A DNA stretch of 64,000 nt from an uncultured Fretibacterium sp. GTDB lineage: Bacteria > Synergistota > Synergistia > Synergistales > Aminobacteriaceae. Both the position numbers and the translations under genes were made by a program. Shown piece after piece: positions 9,524-17,798 of this stretch (its first letter is position 1; every line of letters begins with the position of its first letter). Location of the stretch: the NCBI GenBank assembly GCA_937900285.1, contig CALCEM010000051.1, positions 7,122 through 71,121 of the forward strand. The letters are read 5' to 3'. The notes under the pieces were generated by a model. The model saw only the letters and a program-made list of their open reading frames with translations, made no database searches and was not told where the DNA came from.

Positions 9524-10720
9524 TTGTTCGTATACATGGATCATACTGCTACTACGCCGGTGAGTCCCGAAGTTTTAAAAGTTATGACACCGTATTTTAG
9601 TGAAATGTTCGGGAATCCTTCATCAGTGTATTCATTCTCAAAAAAATCCCGCGCAGCAATCGAAAAAGCTCGTGAACAGGTCGCCAAAGCTCTTAACGCT
9701 GAAGCATCAGAAATATTTTTTACAAGTTCCGGGACTGAAGCAGATAACTGGGCTTTAAAAGGTACGCTCGAACGCGCAATAAAATTAAACAAGGGCGATC
9801 ATTTAATAACGAGTGCGATCGAACATCACGCAATTTTGCACACAGCCGAATATCTCGAAAAATATCACGGAGTAAAAGTTACATATTTGCCAGTTGATTC
9901 GGAGGGATTTATAAATTTAAATGATCTCGAAAATTCAATAACTGAAAAAACTGCGCTGGTCTCGATAATGTTCGCAAATAATGAAGTCGGAACTATTCAA
10001 CCGGTTAAGGAGATCGGGAAAATTTGCCGCGCTCATAAAATTCCGTTTCACACTGATGCTGTTCAGGCTGCTGCACAGTTAAATATTGACGTGAAAAATT
10101 TAAATATTGATATGCTCTCATTGTCGGGCCATAAAATGTACGCTCCGAAAGGTGTAGGAGTTTTATATATTCGTAAAGGAGTGCACCCGGAAAATTTTAT
10201 GCACGGCGGAGCGCAGGAAAAAGGTAAAAGAGCAAGCACCGAAAATATTGCCGGCATTGTTGGACTTGGTGAAGCGATGGAAATTTTAAAAGGCAGATTC
10301 GATGATGACAAGAAAAAAATTTCAGCTTGGCGCGATGAAATAATCTCAGGAATAAAAAATAAAATTCCTTACGCAAAATTAAACGGCGCAACCGGTGAAA
10401 ATCGTTTACCGAATAATATAAATTTTAGTTTTATCGGCGTTGAAGGTGAGACGTTATTGCTTGATTTAGATTTAAAAGGAGTTTGCGCATCAACTGGGAG
10501 CGCGTGTTCATCTGAAAGTTTAGATCCTTCGCATGTATTAATGGCGATGGGTTTAAAACATGAAATGGCTCACGGTTCAGTGCGTTTAACTTTGGGGCGT
10601 TTGAACGATTATGAACAGGTTAAATATATTTTGGAAGTTTTGCCGGAAATAGTTTCCCGTCGTCGTGAAATGTCGCCATTGTGGGAAGAGTTTTTAAAAT
10701 CAGAAGGAGCGAGTAAATAA
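9524..10720 (+). CDS. iscS: Cysteine desulfurase (IscS/NifS)
   Basis: 398 residues from TTG 9524. GAGGAGG inside the end of iscR lies twelve bases upstream, whereas ATG 9536 would be too far from it. This PLP enzyme releases sulfur from cysteine for cluster assembly. The PLP lysine is in LSGHKMYAPKG, and the mobile catalytic cysteine is in STGSACSSESLDPSHVL. HTDAVQAA and the N-terminal MDHTATTPV are also family hallmarks. It sits between iscR and iscU, two bases from the latter. Confidence 0.95.
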   Translation: MFVYMDHTATTPVSPEVLKVMTPYFSEMFGNPSSVYSFSKKSRAAIEKAREQVAKALNAEASEIFFTSSGTEADNWALKGTLERAIKLNKGDHLITSAIEHHAILHTAEYLEKYHGVKVTYLPVDSEGFINLNDLENSITEKTALVSIMFANNEVGTIQPVKEIGKICRAHKIPFHTDAVQAAAQLNIDVKNLNIDMLSLSGHKMYAPKGVGVLYIRKGVHPENFMHGGAQEKGKRASTENIAGIVGLGEAMEILKGRFDDDKKKISAWRDEIISGIKNKIPYAKLNGATGENRLPNNINFSFIGVEGETLLLDLDLKGVCASTGSACSSESLDPSHVLMAMGLKHEMAHGSVRLTLGRLNDYEQVKYILEVLPEIVSRRREMSPLWEEFLKSEGASK

Positions 10721-10722
10721 TT

Positions 10723-11136
10723 ATGGCATTAGATTACAGTAAAAAAGTTATGGAGCATTTTATAAATCCCCGTAATGTCGGAGAAATTGAAAACGCTGAC
10801 GGAATAGGAGAAGCAGGAAATCCAAAATGCGGAGACATCATGAAAATATATTTAAAGGTGAACGATAATAAAATTATTGAGGACGTGAAATTTAAAACTT
10901 TCGGGTGTGCTTCCGCAATAGCTTCATCGAGCATGGCAACGGAATTAATTAAAGGCAAATCCATCGATGACGCTTGGGAATTAACAAACAGCGCAGTAGC
11001 TGAAGCATTAGACGGACTTCCGCCGATTAAAATGCATTGTTCAGTTTTAGCAGAAGAAGCAATACACACGGCTATAAACGATTATCGCGAAAAACACGGC
11101 CTCGAAAAAATTCCGATGGAGATTCACGAAGATTAA
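10723..11136 (+). CDS. iscU: Iron-sulfur scaffold protein IscU/NifU N-type
   Basis: 137 residues, the normal scaffold length. The three cluster cysteines are in GNPKCGD, FGCASAIASSS and KMHCSVLAEEAI, and the aspartate after the first cysteine is present. It accepts sulfur from the neighbouring IscS and builds transient clusters in the cytoplasm. It is the last gene of iscR-iscS-iscU, ending before a strong terminator. No hscA, hscB or fdx follows, which fits minimal ISC operons outside Proteobacteria. Confidence 0.95.
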   Translation: MALDYSKKVMEHFINPRNVGEIENADGIGEAGNPKCGDIMKIYLKVNDNKIIEDVKFKTFGCASAIASSSMATELIKGKSIDDAWELTNSAVAEALDGLPPIKMHCSVLAEEAIHTAINDYREKHGLEKIPMEIHED

Positions 11137-11152
11137 ATTTATAAAAATTTTT

Positions 11153-11197
11153 CAGGAGGGTTAATTTAATTAAATTTATTGATCCTCCTGTTTTTTT
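11153..11197 (+). terminator. Terminator after iscU
   Basis: CAGGAGG (11153-11159) pairs perfectly with CCTCCTG (11184-11190) across an AT-rich loop, followed by seven T. Confidence 0.85.
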
Positions 11198-11224
11198 GTT
11201 ATGCGTGATATTACATGATATAAT
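11196..11224 (+). promoter_or_regulatory. Extended -10 promoter for the phase-variable glycosyltransferase-like gene
   Basis: TGATATAAT contains a perfect TATAAT (11219-11224) with the TGn extension. TTGTTA (11196-11201) lies 17 bases upstream as a partial -35. A second -35-like TTGACA at 11256 sits just ahead of the ATG. Confidence 0.6.
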
Positions 11225-11268
11225 CCGAAAAATTTAAAATATAAAAGAAAGGGGCTTGACAAAATAAA

Positions 11269-12336
11269 ATGAATATGCTTAAATCATCTCATCTCATCTC
11301 ATCTCATCTCATCTCATCATATAATTATGTCCTTTTAAAATTTAGGAAAGTAAAAAATATTTTTCGTGAAAATGGTTTTTATGGTTGCGTAATAGTTGCG
11401 AGAAAAATTTGTAATAAAATTCTATATCGTTATTATTATACTGATCGTTACTGGGAAAATGATCACATGCGCAGAAATTTTAATTTTTTTAGGAGAACAA
11501 AAAAATTTGAGAAACCATTATATATAATCCGCAGGCGCGATGGAATTGTCGGATTATTTTCGTATTTTATTACGGACATTGGCGCGATCGCTTATGCTCA
11601 TGAAAATAATATGTTGCCAGTTATAGACATGCAGAACACTCCGAACGCTTATTTATATGAAAACGAAATCGGAAAAATTAACGCTTGGGAATATTATTTT
11701 AAACAGCCCGCCGGAATTTCAGTCAATGAAGCTAAATCATGTAAAAAATATTATTTGAGCAGGGATTCAATATACTTTAAACGTCCGAACATAAAATTAA
11801 ACAATGATGATTTAAAATACTGGCGTGACATCCGCAGAAAATATATTAAATTTACAGCTCCGGTCATTGACGGCGTGAATAAACTTGAAAATAAATTTAA
11901 AAATAAAAAAGTTTTAGGAGTATTATTGCGCGGAACTGATTACACTTCTTTACGCCCGAAAGGCCACCCGATACAGCCCGAACCCGAACAAGTAATTTTA
12001 AAAGCCCGCGAAGTCATGAAAGAAAAAAATTTTAATGCCGTATATTTGGCAACTGAAGATAAAAATATTATGCTGAAATTTAAAAATTATTTTGGTGAAA
12101 ATTTGTTATTACCCGAACAGGATTTTATAAATTATGACGGTAAAGGATATTTAATTAATTATTCTGGAGAAAGGCAAAACGATAAATATTTACGCGGACT
12201 TGAATATTTAATTTCATGCGTATATTTGAGCCGTTTAAATGGTTTTATTACGTCACAAACAAGCGGTTCAACTGGAATTGCAGTTTTATCAGATGGTTTT
12301 GAATATTTGCACGTTTTTAATTTAGGTGTGTATTAA
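11269..12336 (+). CDS. Glycosyltransferase-like protein (fucosyltransferase-like), phase-variable, ON
   Basis: 355 residues. The start ATG is followed within five codons by seven TCATC units that are read as SSHLI repeats and stay in frame, so the gene is ON as sequenced. One unit fewer gives a stop directly after the repeat, and one more gives a stop nine codons later. The body has VLGVLLRGTDYTSLRP, resembling the donor-binding R-x-G-T/D-Y motif of NodZ/O-fucosyltransferase-like enzymes, and TSQTSGSTGIAVLSDGF near the C-terminus. No signal peptide is seen, so it probably acts in the cytoplasm on a surface glycan. Family assignment is moderate. It has its own promoter after the iscU terminator. 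Confidence 0.6.
   Translation: MNMLKSSHLISSHLISSYNYVLLKFRKVKNIFRENGFYGCVIVARKICNKILYRYYYTDRYWENDHMRRNFNFFRRTKKFEKPLYIIRRRDGIVGLFSYFITDIGAIAYAHENNMLPVIDMQNTPNAYLYENEIGKINAWEYYFKQPAGISVNEAKSCKKYYLSRDSIYFKRPNIKLNNDDLKYWRDIRRKYIKFTAPVIDGVNKLENKFKNKKVLGVLLRGTDYTSLRPKGHPIQPEPEQVILKAREVMKEKNFNAVYLATEDKNIMLKFKNYFGENLLLPEQDFINYDGKGYLINYSGERQNDKYLRGLEYLISCVYLSRLNGFITSQTSGSTGIAVLSDGFEYLHVFNLGVY
11284..11318 (+). repeat. Pentanucleotide tract TCATC x7 inside the coding start
   Basis: Seven perfect tandem copies of TCATC, within five codons of the ATG at 11269. The unit length is not a multiple of three, so slippage changes the reading frame. Confidence 0.97.
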
Positions 12337-12409
12337 AATTTTTTATGGTTTATGGACTTAAATTGACGCGTTAATATTTTAAAATGCTTTCGAGGTGAAA
12401 ATCTAAATT

Positions 12410-12796
12410 ATGGCTGATCTCGAAAAATATAATAATATCGACCCAAAATATTCAGAAAATTATAATGATGCTGACTTCTGGAGCAAAATTACAGGCGTTC
12501 TAAAATCAGCAGGCAAAGAAGTAATTTATAACGCATTATTGTTATATTACGTCATGACCGATTCTGATTGCCCTATGACTATAAAAGCTACTGTCATAAT
12601 TGTCGCACTCGGTTATTTTATTTCGCCGGTTGATTTAATTCCCGATTTTATTCCAGTTTTGGGATTTACTGATGATTTAGGCGTTTTATTGGTAGCAGTT
12701 AAAGCCGTCAGCAGTTTCGTTGATCCAAAAATTAAAAGGCTTGCAAAAAATAAACTCGATGAACTTTTTGGGGCTGGAACTTCCGATGGACTTTAA
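12410..12796 (+). CDS. YkvA family (DUF1232) membrane protein
   Basis: 128 residues. The family signature is clear in ALGYFISPVDLIPDFIPVLGFTDDLGVLLVA, a short membrane-associated motif around the conserved SPVDLIPD. The cellular role of the family is not established. A GAGGTG site precedes the ATG. It lies alone between the glycosyltransferase-like gene and the LRAT-like gene. Confidence 0.85.
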   Translation: MADLEKYNNIDPKYSENYNDADFWSKITGVLKSAGKEVIYNALLLYYVMTDSDCPMTIKATVIIVALGYFISPVDLIPDFIPVLGFTDDLGVLLVAVKAVSSFVDPKIKRLAKNKLDELFGAGTSDGL

Positions 12797-12918
12797 AATT
12801 TAAAAATTATTATGTGCTAGAATTAAAAAAATTTTCGGGAGGGCGTTTAATTTGCAGATCATATATAAATTTTCACTAGGCAGAAATACACAGAGGGGGG
12901 AGGGCAATATTCCGAAGT

Positions 12919-13419
12919 ATGAAAAAATTTTATATTCCGGCATCTCAAAATTCAAAACCTGAAAACGGCGATGTAATTTGCGTGAATCGAGGTTTATATT
13001 TACATTACGGCGTTTATGTATCCGAAAATAATCACGTTATACATTATACGGGCGAAACAGGACCAAATGATTTTAACGGAGTCGTGCGCGAAACATCTTT
13101 AAACGAATTTTTAAACGGTGCAGAAAATTTTAATATTTGCAAATTTCCAGAACGTCCTATCCTAAATAATATTTTTTGTAGTAATAAATCTCACGGTATT
13201 TTTAAATTAATTCGAGCTTTTCAGATTTTCAATTTAATCAATTATAAATTATATTCGGGTGCTGAAACAGTTGCACGCGCAAAAAGCAGGCTCGGCGAAA
13301 ATAAATATAATTTGGCGTTGAATAACTGCGAACACTTTGCGATCTGGTGTAAAACTGGTGTCAGAGATTCATCTCAGGTCGATAATATTTTAAATCTGAT
13401 CTCGAATATTTTTAAATAA
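12919..13419 (+). CDS. LRAT-like (permuted NlpC/P60) domain protein
   Basis: 166 residues. GDVICVNRGLYLHYGVYV supplies the first catalytic histidine, IHYTG a second, and NNCEHFAIWCKTG the catalytic cysteine in the NCEHF motif of the LRAT/H-box circularly permuted papain fold. These enzymes act as acyltransferases or hydrolases; the substrate here is unknown. The ATG at 12919 has GGGAGGG some fourteen bases upstream. A second translation start (CGGGAGGG plus TTG 12852) precedes it in another frame, across a run of six G. The downstream WYL gene follows five bases later, so the two are probably co-expressed. Confidence 0.7.
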   Translation: MKKFYIPASQNSKPENGDVICVNRGLYLHYGVYVSENNHVIHYTGETGPNDFNGVVRETSLNEFLNGAENFNICKFPERPILNNIFCSNKSHGIFKLIRAFQIFNLINYKLYSGAETVARAKSRLGENKYNLALNNCEHFAIWCKTGVRDSSQVDNILNLISNIFK

Positions 13420-13423
13420 CGCC

Positions 13424-14419
13424 ATGAGCAAAGATTTTTCAAGCATAAGAATACGCCGCTTAATGTCGCTGTTAAAGTATTTGCGCAATAAAAAAAATTT
13501 CGGAGCTTCATTAAAAAATATAATTCATGACTGCGAATACACAAGTATAAGAACTCTCGAACGAGATATAAAATTTTTACGCGATGAATTTCACGCTGAA
13601 ATAATTTGCGATAATTCAAGACCTAAAAAATATTATTTGCTGAACGAAGGGAATTTTTATTTAAATTTGGATTTGAATCAAAAAGATATTATCGCACTCG
13701 TTTCAGGTTTAGGAATGGCAGGACACTTTATGCCGGGGTTAAAAAATAACTGCTTAAAAATCTGGGATAAAATTTGCGAAGTATTACCAGACAATTTAAT
13801 AAATTTTGGGCACGACATCGCTGAATCTTCTTCAGTTGCCGTACAAGTTTCCGGAATGGATTCGGAAATATTTGAAAAAGTTTTGGATGCCGTCATAAAA
13901 AAATGCGCAATCGAATTTAAATATAAATCTCCAATTCCCGGCCATGTCATAAAAACTCATAAATTATCAGCTTGGAACATATTTTTTAAAGCGCATTCAT
14001 GGTATTTAATCGCAGGAAATCGTGATGAAATATTAAATTTTAAGATCGCTAGAATCTCAGAATTAAAAATTTTATTCGACGAAGAATTTATAAACCCTCC
14101 TGAAAATTATTCATATGAAAATTATATTAAGTCAGGCTGGCATGTCGTTCCAGGTGAAGCAAAATATTTTATAAAATTAATCTTATCCGAACCAATCGCA
14201 ACTATAACCAACGAAATTAAATTAAATCCTAGTCAAAAAATTATTAAACTTGATAGTAATACCGCAGAATTAACGGCAAATGTTCCCGATTTAAAAGAGG
14301 TCGCACGCTGGGTCATGTCCTCCGCTCCTTGCGTTAAAATCGTTGAACCTGATGAATTAAAAGAACTTGTAAAGGATTTGGCGAAAAATATTATTATTCA
14401 GCACAGTGATCTTTTATAA
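13424..14419 (+). CDS. WYL-domain transcriptional regulator
   Basis: 331 residues. The N-terminal helix-turn-helix (RRLMSLLKYLRNKKNFGASL, then YTSIRTLERDIKFLRDEF) is of the HTH-11/DeoR type. The middle carries the WYL region (LSAWNIFFKAHSWYLIAGN with KIARISELK), and a WCX-like C-terminal part follows. WYL proteins bind DNA and sense nucleic acid or nucleotide ligands, often beside defence genes. Its 3' end overlaps the convergent PIN-toxin gene by 26 bases, so each transcript is antisense to the other's end. Confidence 0.88.
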   Translation: MSKDFSSIRIRRLMSLLKYLRNKKNFGASLKNIIHDCEYTSIRTLERDIKFLRDEFHAEIICDNSRPKKYYLLNEGNFYLNLDLNQKDIIALVSGLGMAGHFMPGLKNNCLKIWDKICEVLPDNLINFGHDIAESSSVAVQVSGMDSEIFEKVLDAVIKKCAIEFKYKSPIPGHVIKTHKLSAWNIFFKAHSWYLIAGNRDEILNFKIARISELKILFDEEFINPPENYSYENYIKSGWHVVPGEAKYFIKLILSEPIATITNEIKLNPSQKIIKLDSNTAELTANVPDLKEVARWVMSSAPCVKIVEPDELKELVKDLAKNIIIQHSDLL

Positions 14420-14813
14420 AATCTTCCGGCAAAATCGCTGGAACTTTTGAAATTTTAAAATCGTTGATATTTCGCGTAATTATAAAATCTGCGTTTACAG
14501 CTTTTGCGCATTCCATTTGTAAGCCGTCCTCAAGGTCTTTATATTTTTCATAATTAATAACAAATTCGATCATCAATTTATTTTCGCTTACGACCTTGAA
14601 ATGTTTACACAATAATAACAAAAGTTTAAAACGTTCCTCCGCCGAAAAATCTTTACGCAAAATATAAAATAAATCCGCGAACGAATGCGCAGACATAGCT
14701 CCATCAAAATTTTCCTTTATGCATTCCTGAACTAAATGCCCTGAAGTCTCATTAAACGGCTCACGATTCTGAAGCCAATCCAAAATAATATTTGTATCAA
14801 TAAACAAAACCAT
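14394..14813 (-). CDS. PIN-domain toxin (VapC-like)
   Basis: 139 residues. The PIN fold shows FIDTNIILDWL with the first catalytic aspartate, DLEDGLQMECAKAVNADFIITRN with the central acidic cluster, and a final NDF. Such proteins are RNases held inactive by a partner. The partner is the upstream 80-residue gene, overlapping by 17 bases in the usual antitoxin-toxin order. The 3' end overlaps the WYL regulator gene tail to tail. Confidence 0.85.
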   Translation of the reverse strand: MVLFIDTNIILDWLQNREPFNETSGHLVQECIKENFDGAMSAHSFADLFYILRKDFSAEERFKLLLLLCKHFKVVSENKLMIEFVINYEKYKDLEDGLQMECAKAVNADFIITRNINDFKISKVPAILPEDFIKDHCAE

Positions 14814-15039
14814 ATTTTTCTAAACGAGCCTCCTCAAGTTCTTTTTTATAATCAATCTCGCGTGAAATACTGCCACTGAACTTTTTAAATAACTCCAGAT
14901 CTTCAGCAATGTCAGAATTTTTTGTATTTATATCGCTTATGTCCTGAAATTTTACGATGTCAAGCGAATCGAGAGCCTGATTAATTTTTTCATTCGGCAA
15001 ATTCCTAATAATATTAATTGCTTCCTCTCGCATATCCAT
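14797..15039 (-). CDS. Putative antitoxin of the PIN toxin
   Basis: 80 residues, acidic and mostly helical, starting MDMREEAINIIRNLPNEKIN. A strong GGAGGTGAT site precedes the ATG. It is assigned as the antitoxin from its position directly before, and overlapping, the PIN toxin gene, and from its size. I recognise no named DNA-binding fold with certainty. The C-terminal half (KKELEEARLEKYGFV) probably wraps the toxin. Confidence 0.7.
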   Translation of the reverse strand: MDMREEAINIIRNLPNEKINQALDSLDIVKFQDISDINTKNSDIAEDLELFKKFSGSISREIDYKKELEEARLEKYGFVY

Positions 15040-15065
15040 TTAAATCACCTCCCTAAATATTATAA

Positions 15066-16937
15066 TCATAAAAATAAAGCTCGCAACGCATTCAACACCG
15101 CTATAACCATCACTCCAACATCCGCAAATACCGCAAGCCACATATTTACAAAACCAAACGCACCAAATATTAAACATAATAATTTTATTCCAATCGCAAA
15201 AATTATATTTTGTTTCACGATACTCATACATTTACGGGAAATTTTTATAGCAACTGGTATTTTTCCCGGATCATCATCCATTAAAACAACGTCCGCTGCC
15301 TCAATTGCTGCATCTGAACCAAGACCTCCCATCGCTATACCAACATCCGAACGCGCTAACACAGGAGCATCATTAATCCCATCTCCCGCAAAAATTATTT
15401 TATTTTTATTTTTATTATCGCGATTCTTATTTATAATTTCCTCTATCTTGTTCACTTTATCTGAAGGCAATAATTCCGCGTAAAAATTTTTTATCTTTAA
15501 TTCCTTTGCTACTTGTTCGGCGTTTTGTCTCGAATCTCCCGTCAACATTATTATATCTTGAGACGAAAAACCTAAATTTTTTAACTCCGAAATCGCTCGA
15601 CTTGAATTACTTTTTATCACGTCTGAAATTATTATATGACCCGCATATTTATTATTTATTGCAACGTGAATTATTGAACCGGAATTTTCATTTTTATTTA
15701 TATCGCATTTTTCACAGTGCGTTACATCCGCTTTTATTAAATCCATAAATTTTAAATTCCCAACGCATATTAAATTATTGTTAACTCTCGCTCGAACTCC
15801 ATAACCTGCTAATTCCTCAACATCTTCAATTTTACAGTCATCGCTCTCGTTCGGATATGCCTTCTTTAATGAGTTCGCTACAGGGTGATTTGAAAATCTC
15901 TCAACATGCGCAGCCAAATGCAATAAATTATTTTCGTCCGTTAAATCAGGGTGAACCGCTCTCACTTCAAAATTCCCCTTCGTTAATGTCCCTGTCTTGT
16001 CAAAAATTATTATTTTCGCTCGTGATAAAGCTTCTATATAATTCGAACCTTTTATTAAAATTTTATTCCGCCCTGCTCCTCCGATCCCCGCAAAAAATGT
16101 TAACGGTATACTTATAACTAATGCACACGGACATGAAATTACTAAAAATGTTAAAGCACGGTAAACCCATTTACTAAAATCACCAAATATTAAAGCCGGC
16201 ACAAACGCCAAAATTAACGCGCTGATGCACACAAAAGGTGTATAAATTTTTGCAAATCTCGTAATAAAATTTTCGGATTTCGATTTTTTCTCGCTGGCCT
16301 GCTCTATTAAATTTAATATTTTCGAGACCGTCGAATTCTCAAAATTTTTTGTAGTCTTGATTTTTATTGCATGGTTTAAATTTATGCTACCGCTTAAAAC
16401 TTCATCGCCAACGTTTATATTTTTCGGAATGCTCTCTCCGGTTAAAGCTGACATGTCTATATTTGATTTCCCTTCTATAATCGTCCCGTCTATCGGTATT
16501 TTTTCACCAGGTTTTACAATTATTATGCTCCCAATTTTTATATTTTGCGGGTCGGCTTTTATAACTTTTCCGTCAGCTTCTATATTCGCATATTCCGCAC
16601 GAATGTCCATTAAAGCAATAATATTTTTACGACTCTTATCCGTCGCATAATCCTCAAAAAATTCACCAACCTTATAAAAAATCATTACCGCTATTGCCTC
16701 GTTGTAATCTCCAGTTTTCATAAACGCTAAAATAAAACACCCAATCGTAGACACCGCCATTAAAAAATTTTCGTCGAATATTTCACGCTCCTTTATCCCC
16801 TCGTATGCCTCAAGCAAAACATCATAACCGGCTATTAAATAAGGAATCATATATATTATTAATTTCGTAACACCCGAAACATCCGGAATAAAATAAATTA
16901 AAATTGTTATACTCAACGAAAGAATTATACGAAGCAT
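15066..16937 (-). CDS. Zn/Cd/Pb-type P1B ATPase
   Basis: 623 residues. The actuator motif TGES is at 166-169, the metal site CPC at 269-271, the phosphorylated aspartate in DKTGTLTKG at about 313, and the hinge in GDGINDAPVLARSDVG. The last two helices have K-Q-N and N-x5-ADVG, the pattern of zinc/cadmium/lead exporters. There is no N-terminal heavy-metal-binding domain, so the protein starts directly at the first membrane helices. It should export divalent metal from the cytoplasm. It follows a ZnuA-like gene at 26 bases, and the toxin-antitoxin pair lies downstream on the same strand. Confidence 0.92.
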   Translation of the reverse strand: MLRIILSLSITILIYFIPDVSGVTKLIIYMIPYLIAGYDVLLEAYEGIKEREIFDENFLMAVSTIGCFILAFMKTGDYNEAIAVMIFYKVGEFFEDYATDKSRKNIIALMDIRAEYANIEADGKVIKADPQNIKIGSIIIVKPGEKIPIDGTIIEGKSNIDMSALTGESIPKNINVGDEVLSGSINLNHAIKIKTTKNFENSTVSKILNLIEQASEKKSKSENFITRFAKIYTPFVCISALILAFVPALIFGDFSKWVYRALTFLVISCPCALVISIPLTFFAGIGGAGRNKILIKGSNYIEALSRAKIIIFDKTGTLTKGNFEVRAVHPDLTDENNLLHLAAHVERFSNHPVANSLKKAYPNESDDCKIEDVEELAGYGVRARVNNNLICVGNLKFMDLIKADVTHCEKCDINKNENSGSIIHVAINNKYAGHIIISDVIKSNSSRAISELKNLGFSSQDIIMLTGDSRQNAEQVAKELKIKNFYAELLPSDKVNKIEEIINKNRDNKNKNKIIFAGDGINDAPVLARSDVGIAMGGLGSDAAIEAADVVLMDDDPGKIPVAIKISRKCMSIVKQNIIFAIGIKLLCLIFGAFGFVNMWLAVFADVGVMVIAVLNALRALFL

Positions 16938-16962
16938 TTAAATTTCCACCTCTGTATTAAAT

Positions 16963-17790
16963 TTACTTGCCGGTTCGCTTTAAAATTATTCTCTGCCACA
17001 ATGAAATATACTGCTCATGCAAAAATGAAGGGTAATCTTGATCAGGTTCAGGACTTTCCCACATAAATATATTTTTTCGACCGGATAAATATTTTTTTAT
17101 ATTTCTCGATGTCCATAAATCCATTAATATTATTATCCCTTGTGTGTTTAATTTTTCTGCGTATTCTCTTAATCCTGAATAATTCCCGTTTTGCCACCGC
17201 GTAACATCTTGAGCGTTCGGCTTGATAATTTTACAGCCAGCTGCCTGCATTAAAACTCCGCTGTAAATACTCATATCACATATAACTGAATTTTTCATAA
17301 CTTGTCCCGCTAACATCGTGCTGGATAAACGCGCTTGAAATTCCGCAAGCCTCCTCTGATAAACCGGGTAATTATTTGGATCCCATTCCGATAAAATCGT
17401 CAAAACTCGCTGCGCTATAAATGGCATTACTGAAGGATCTATAATTTTATTTATCTCAACTGGTATCTTCTTTAAATACAAAAGCCGGAGAGATTTATAT
17501 TTTTTGCTCTCCAGCCCTAAACTCTTAAAATCATTGCTGTCAAATGCCATTATTCTCGAATCATGATTTAATTCCTTGATAAATTTTCCATTCTCCGCAT
17601 TTATTAAAACACCGTCAGCATTCCAAATCCTTAACGGTATAATTTCTACTTCAGTGCTGCCTATAAAATTCGCTAATACCGCAAGCCATTGATGAGTTAC
17701 GTAAACTTTTAATTTTTCTGCACGCAATCTCGAATTAAAGCCAAATATAATAATTATTAATATTAATATTGCTGTTACAAATTTCCTCAA
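16963..17790 (-). CDS. ZnuA-like metal-binding protein, degenerate
   Basis: 275 residues with a signal peptide (FVTAILILIIIIFGFNSRLRA). KVYVTHQWLAVLANFIG and DPNNYPVYQRRLAEFQARL match the cluster A-I zinc/manganese-binding lipoprotein and ZnuA family. The usual metal-binding histidines are not obvious, there is no histidine-rich loop, and no ABC permease or ATPase gene adjoins it. It may be a periplasmic metal chaperone for the neighbouring P-type ATPase, or have lost metal binding. Start TTG 17790. The rnc stop is nine bases upstream. Confidence 0.6.
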   Translation of the reverse strand: MRKFVTAILILIIIIFGFNSRLRAEKLKVYVTHQWLAVLANFIGSTEVEIIPLRIWNADGVLINAENGKFIKELNHDSRIMAFDSNDFKSLGLESKKYKSLRLLYLKKIPVEINKIIDPSVMPFIAQRVLTILSEWDPNNYPVYQRRLAEFQARLSSTMLAGQVMKNSVICDMSIYSGVLMQAAGCKIIKPNAQDVTRWQNGNYSGLREYAEKLNTQGIIILMDLWTSRNIKKYLSGRKNIFMWESPEPDQDYPSFLHEQYISLWQRIILKRTGK

Positions 17791-17798
17791 CTTAAAAT

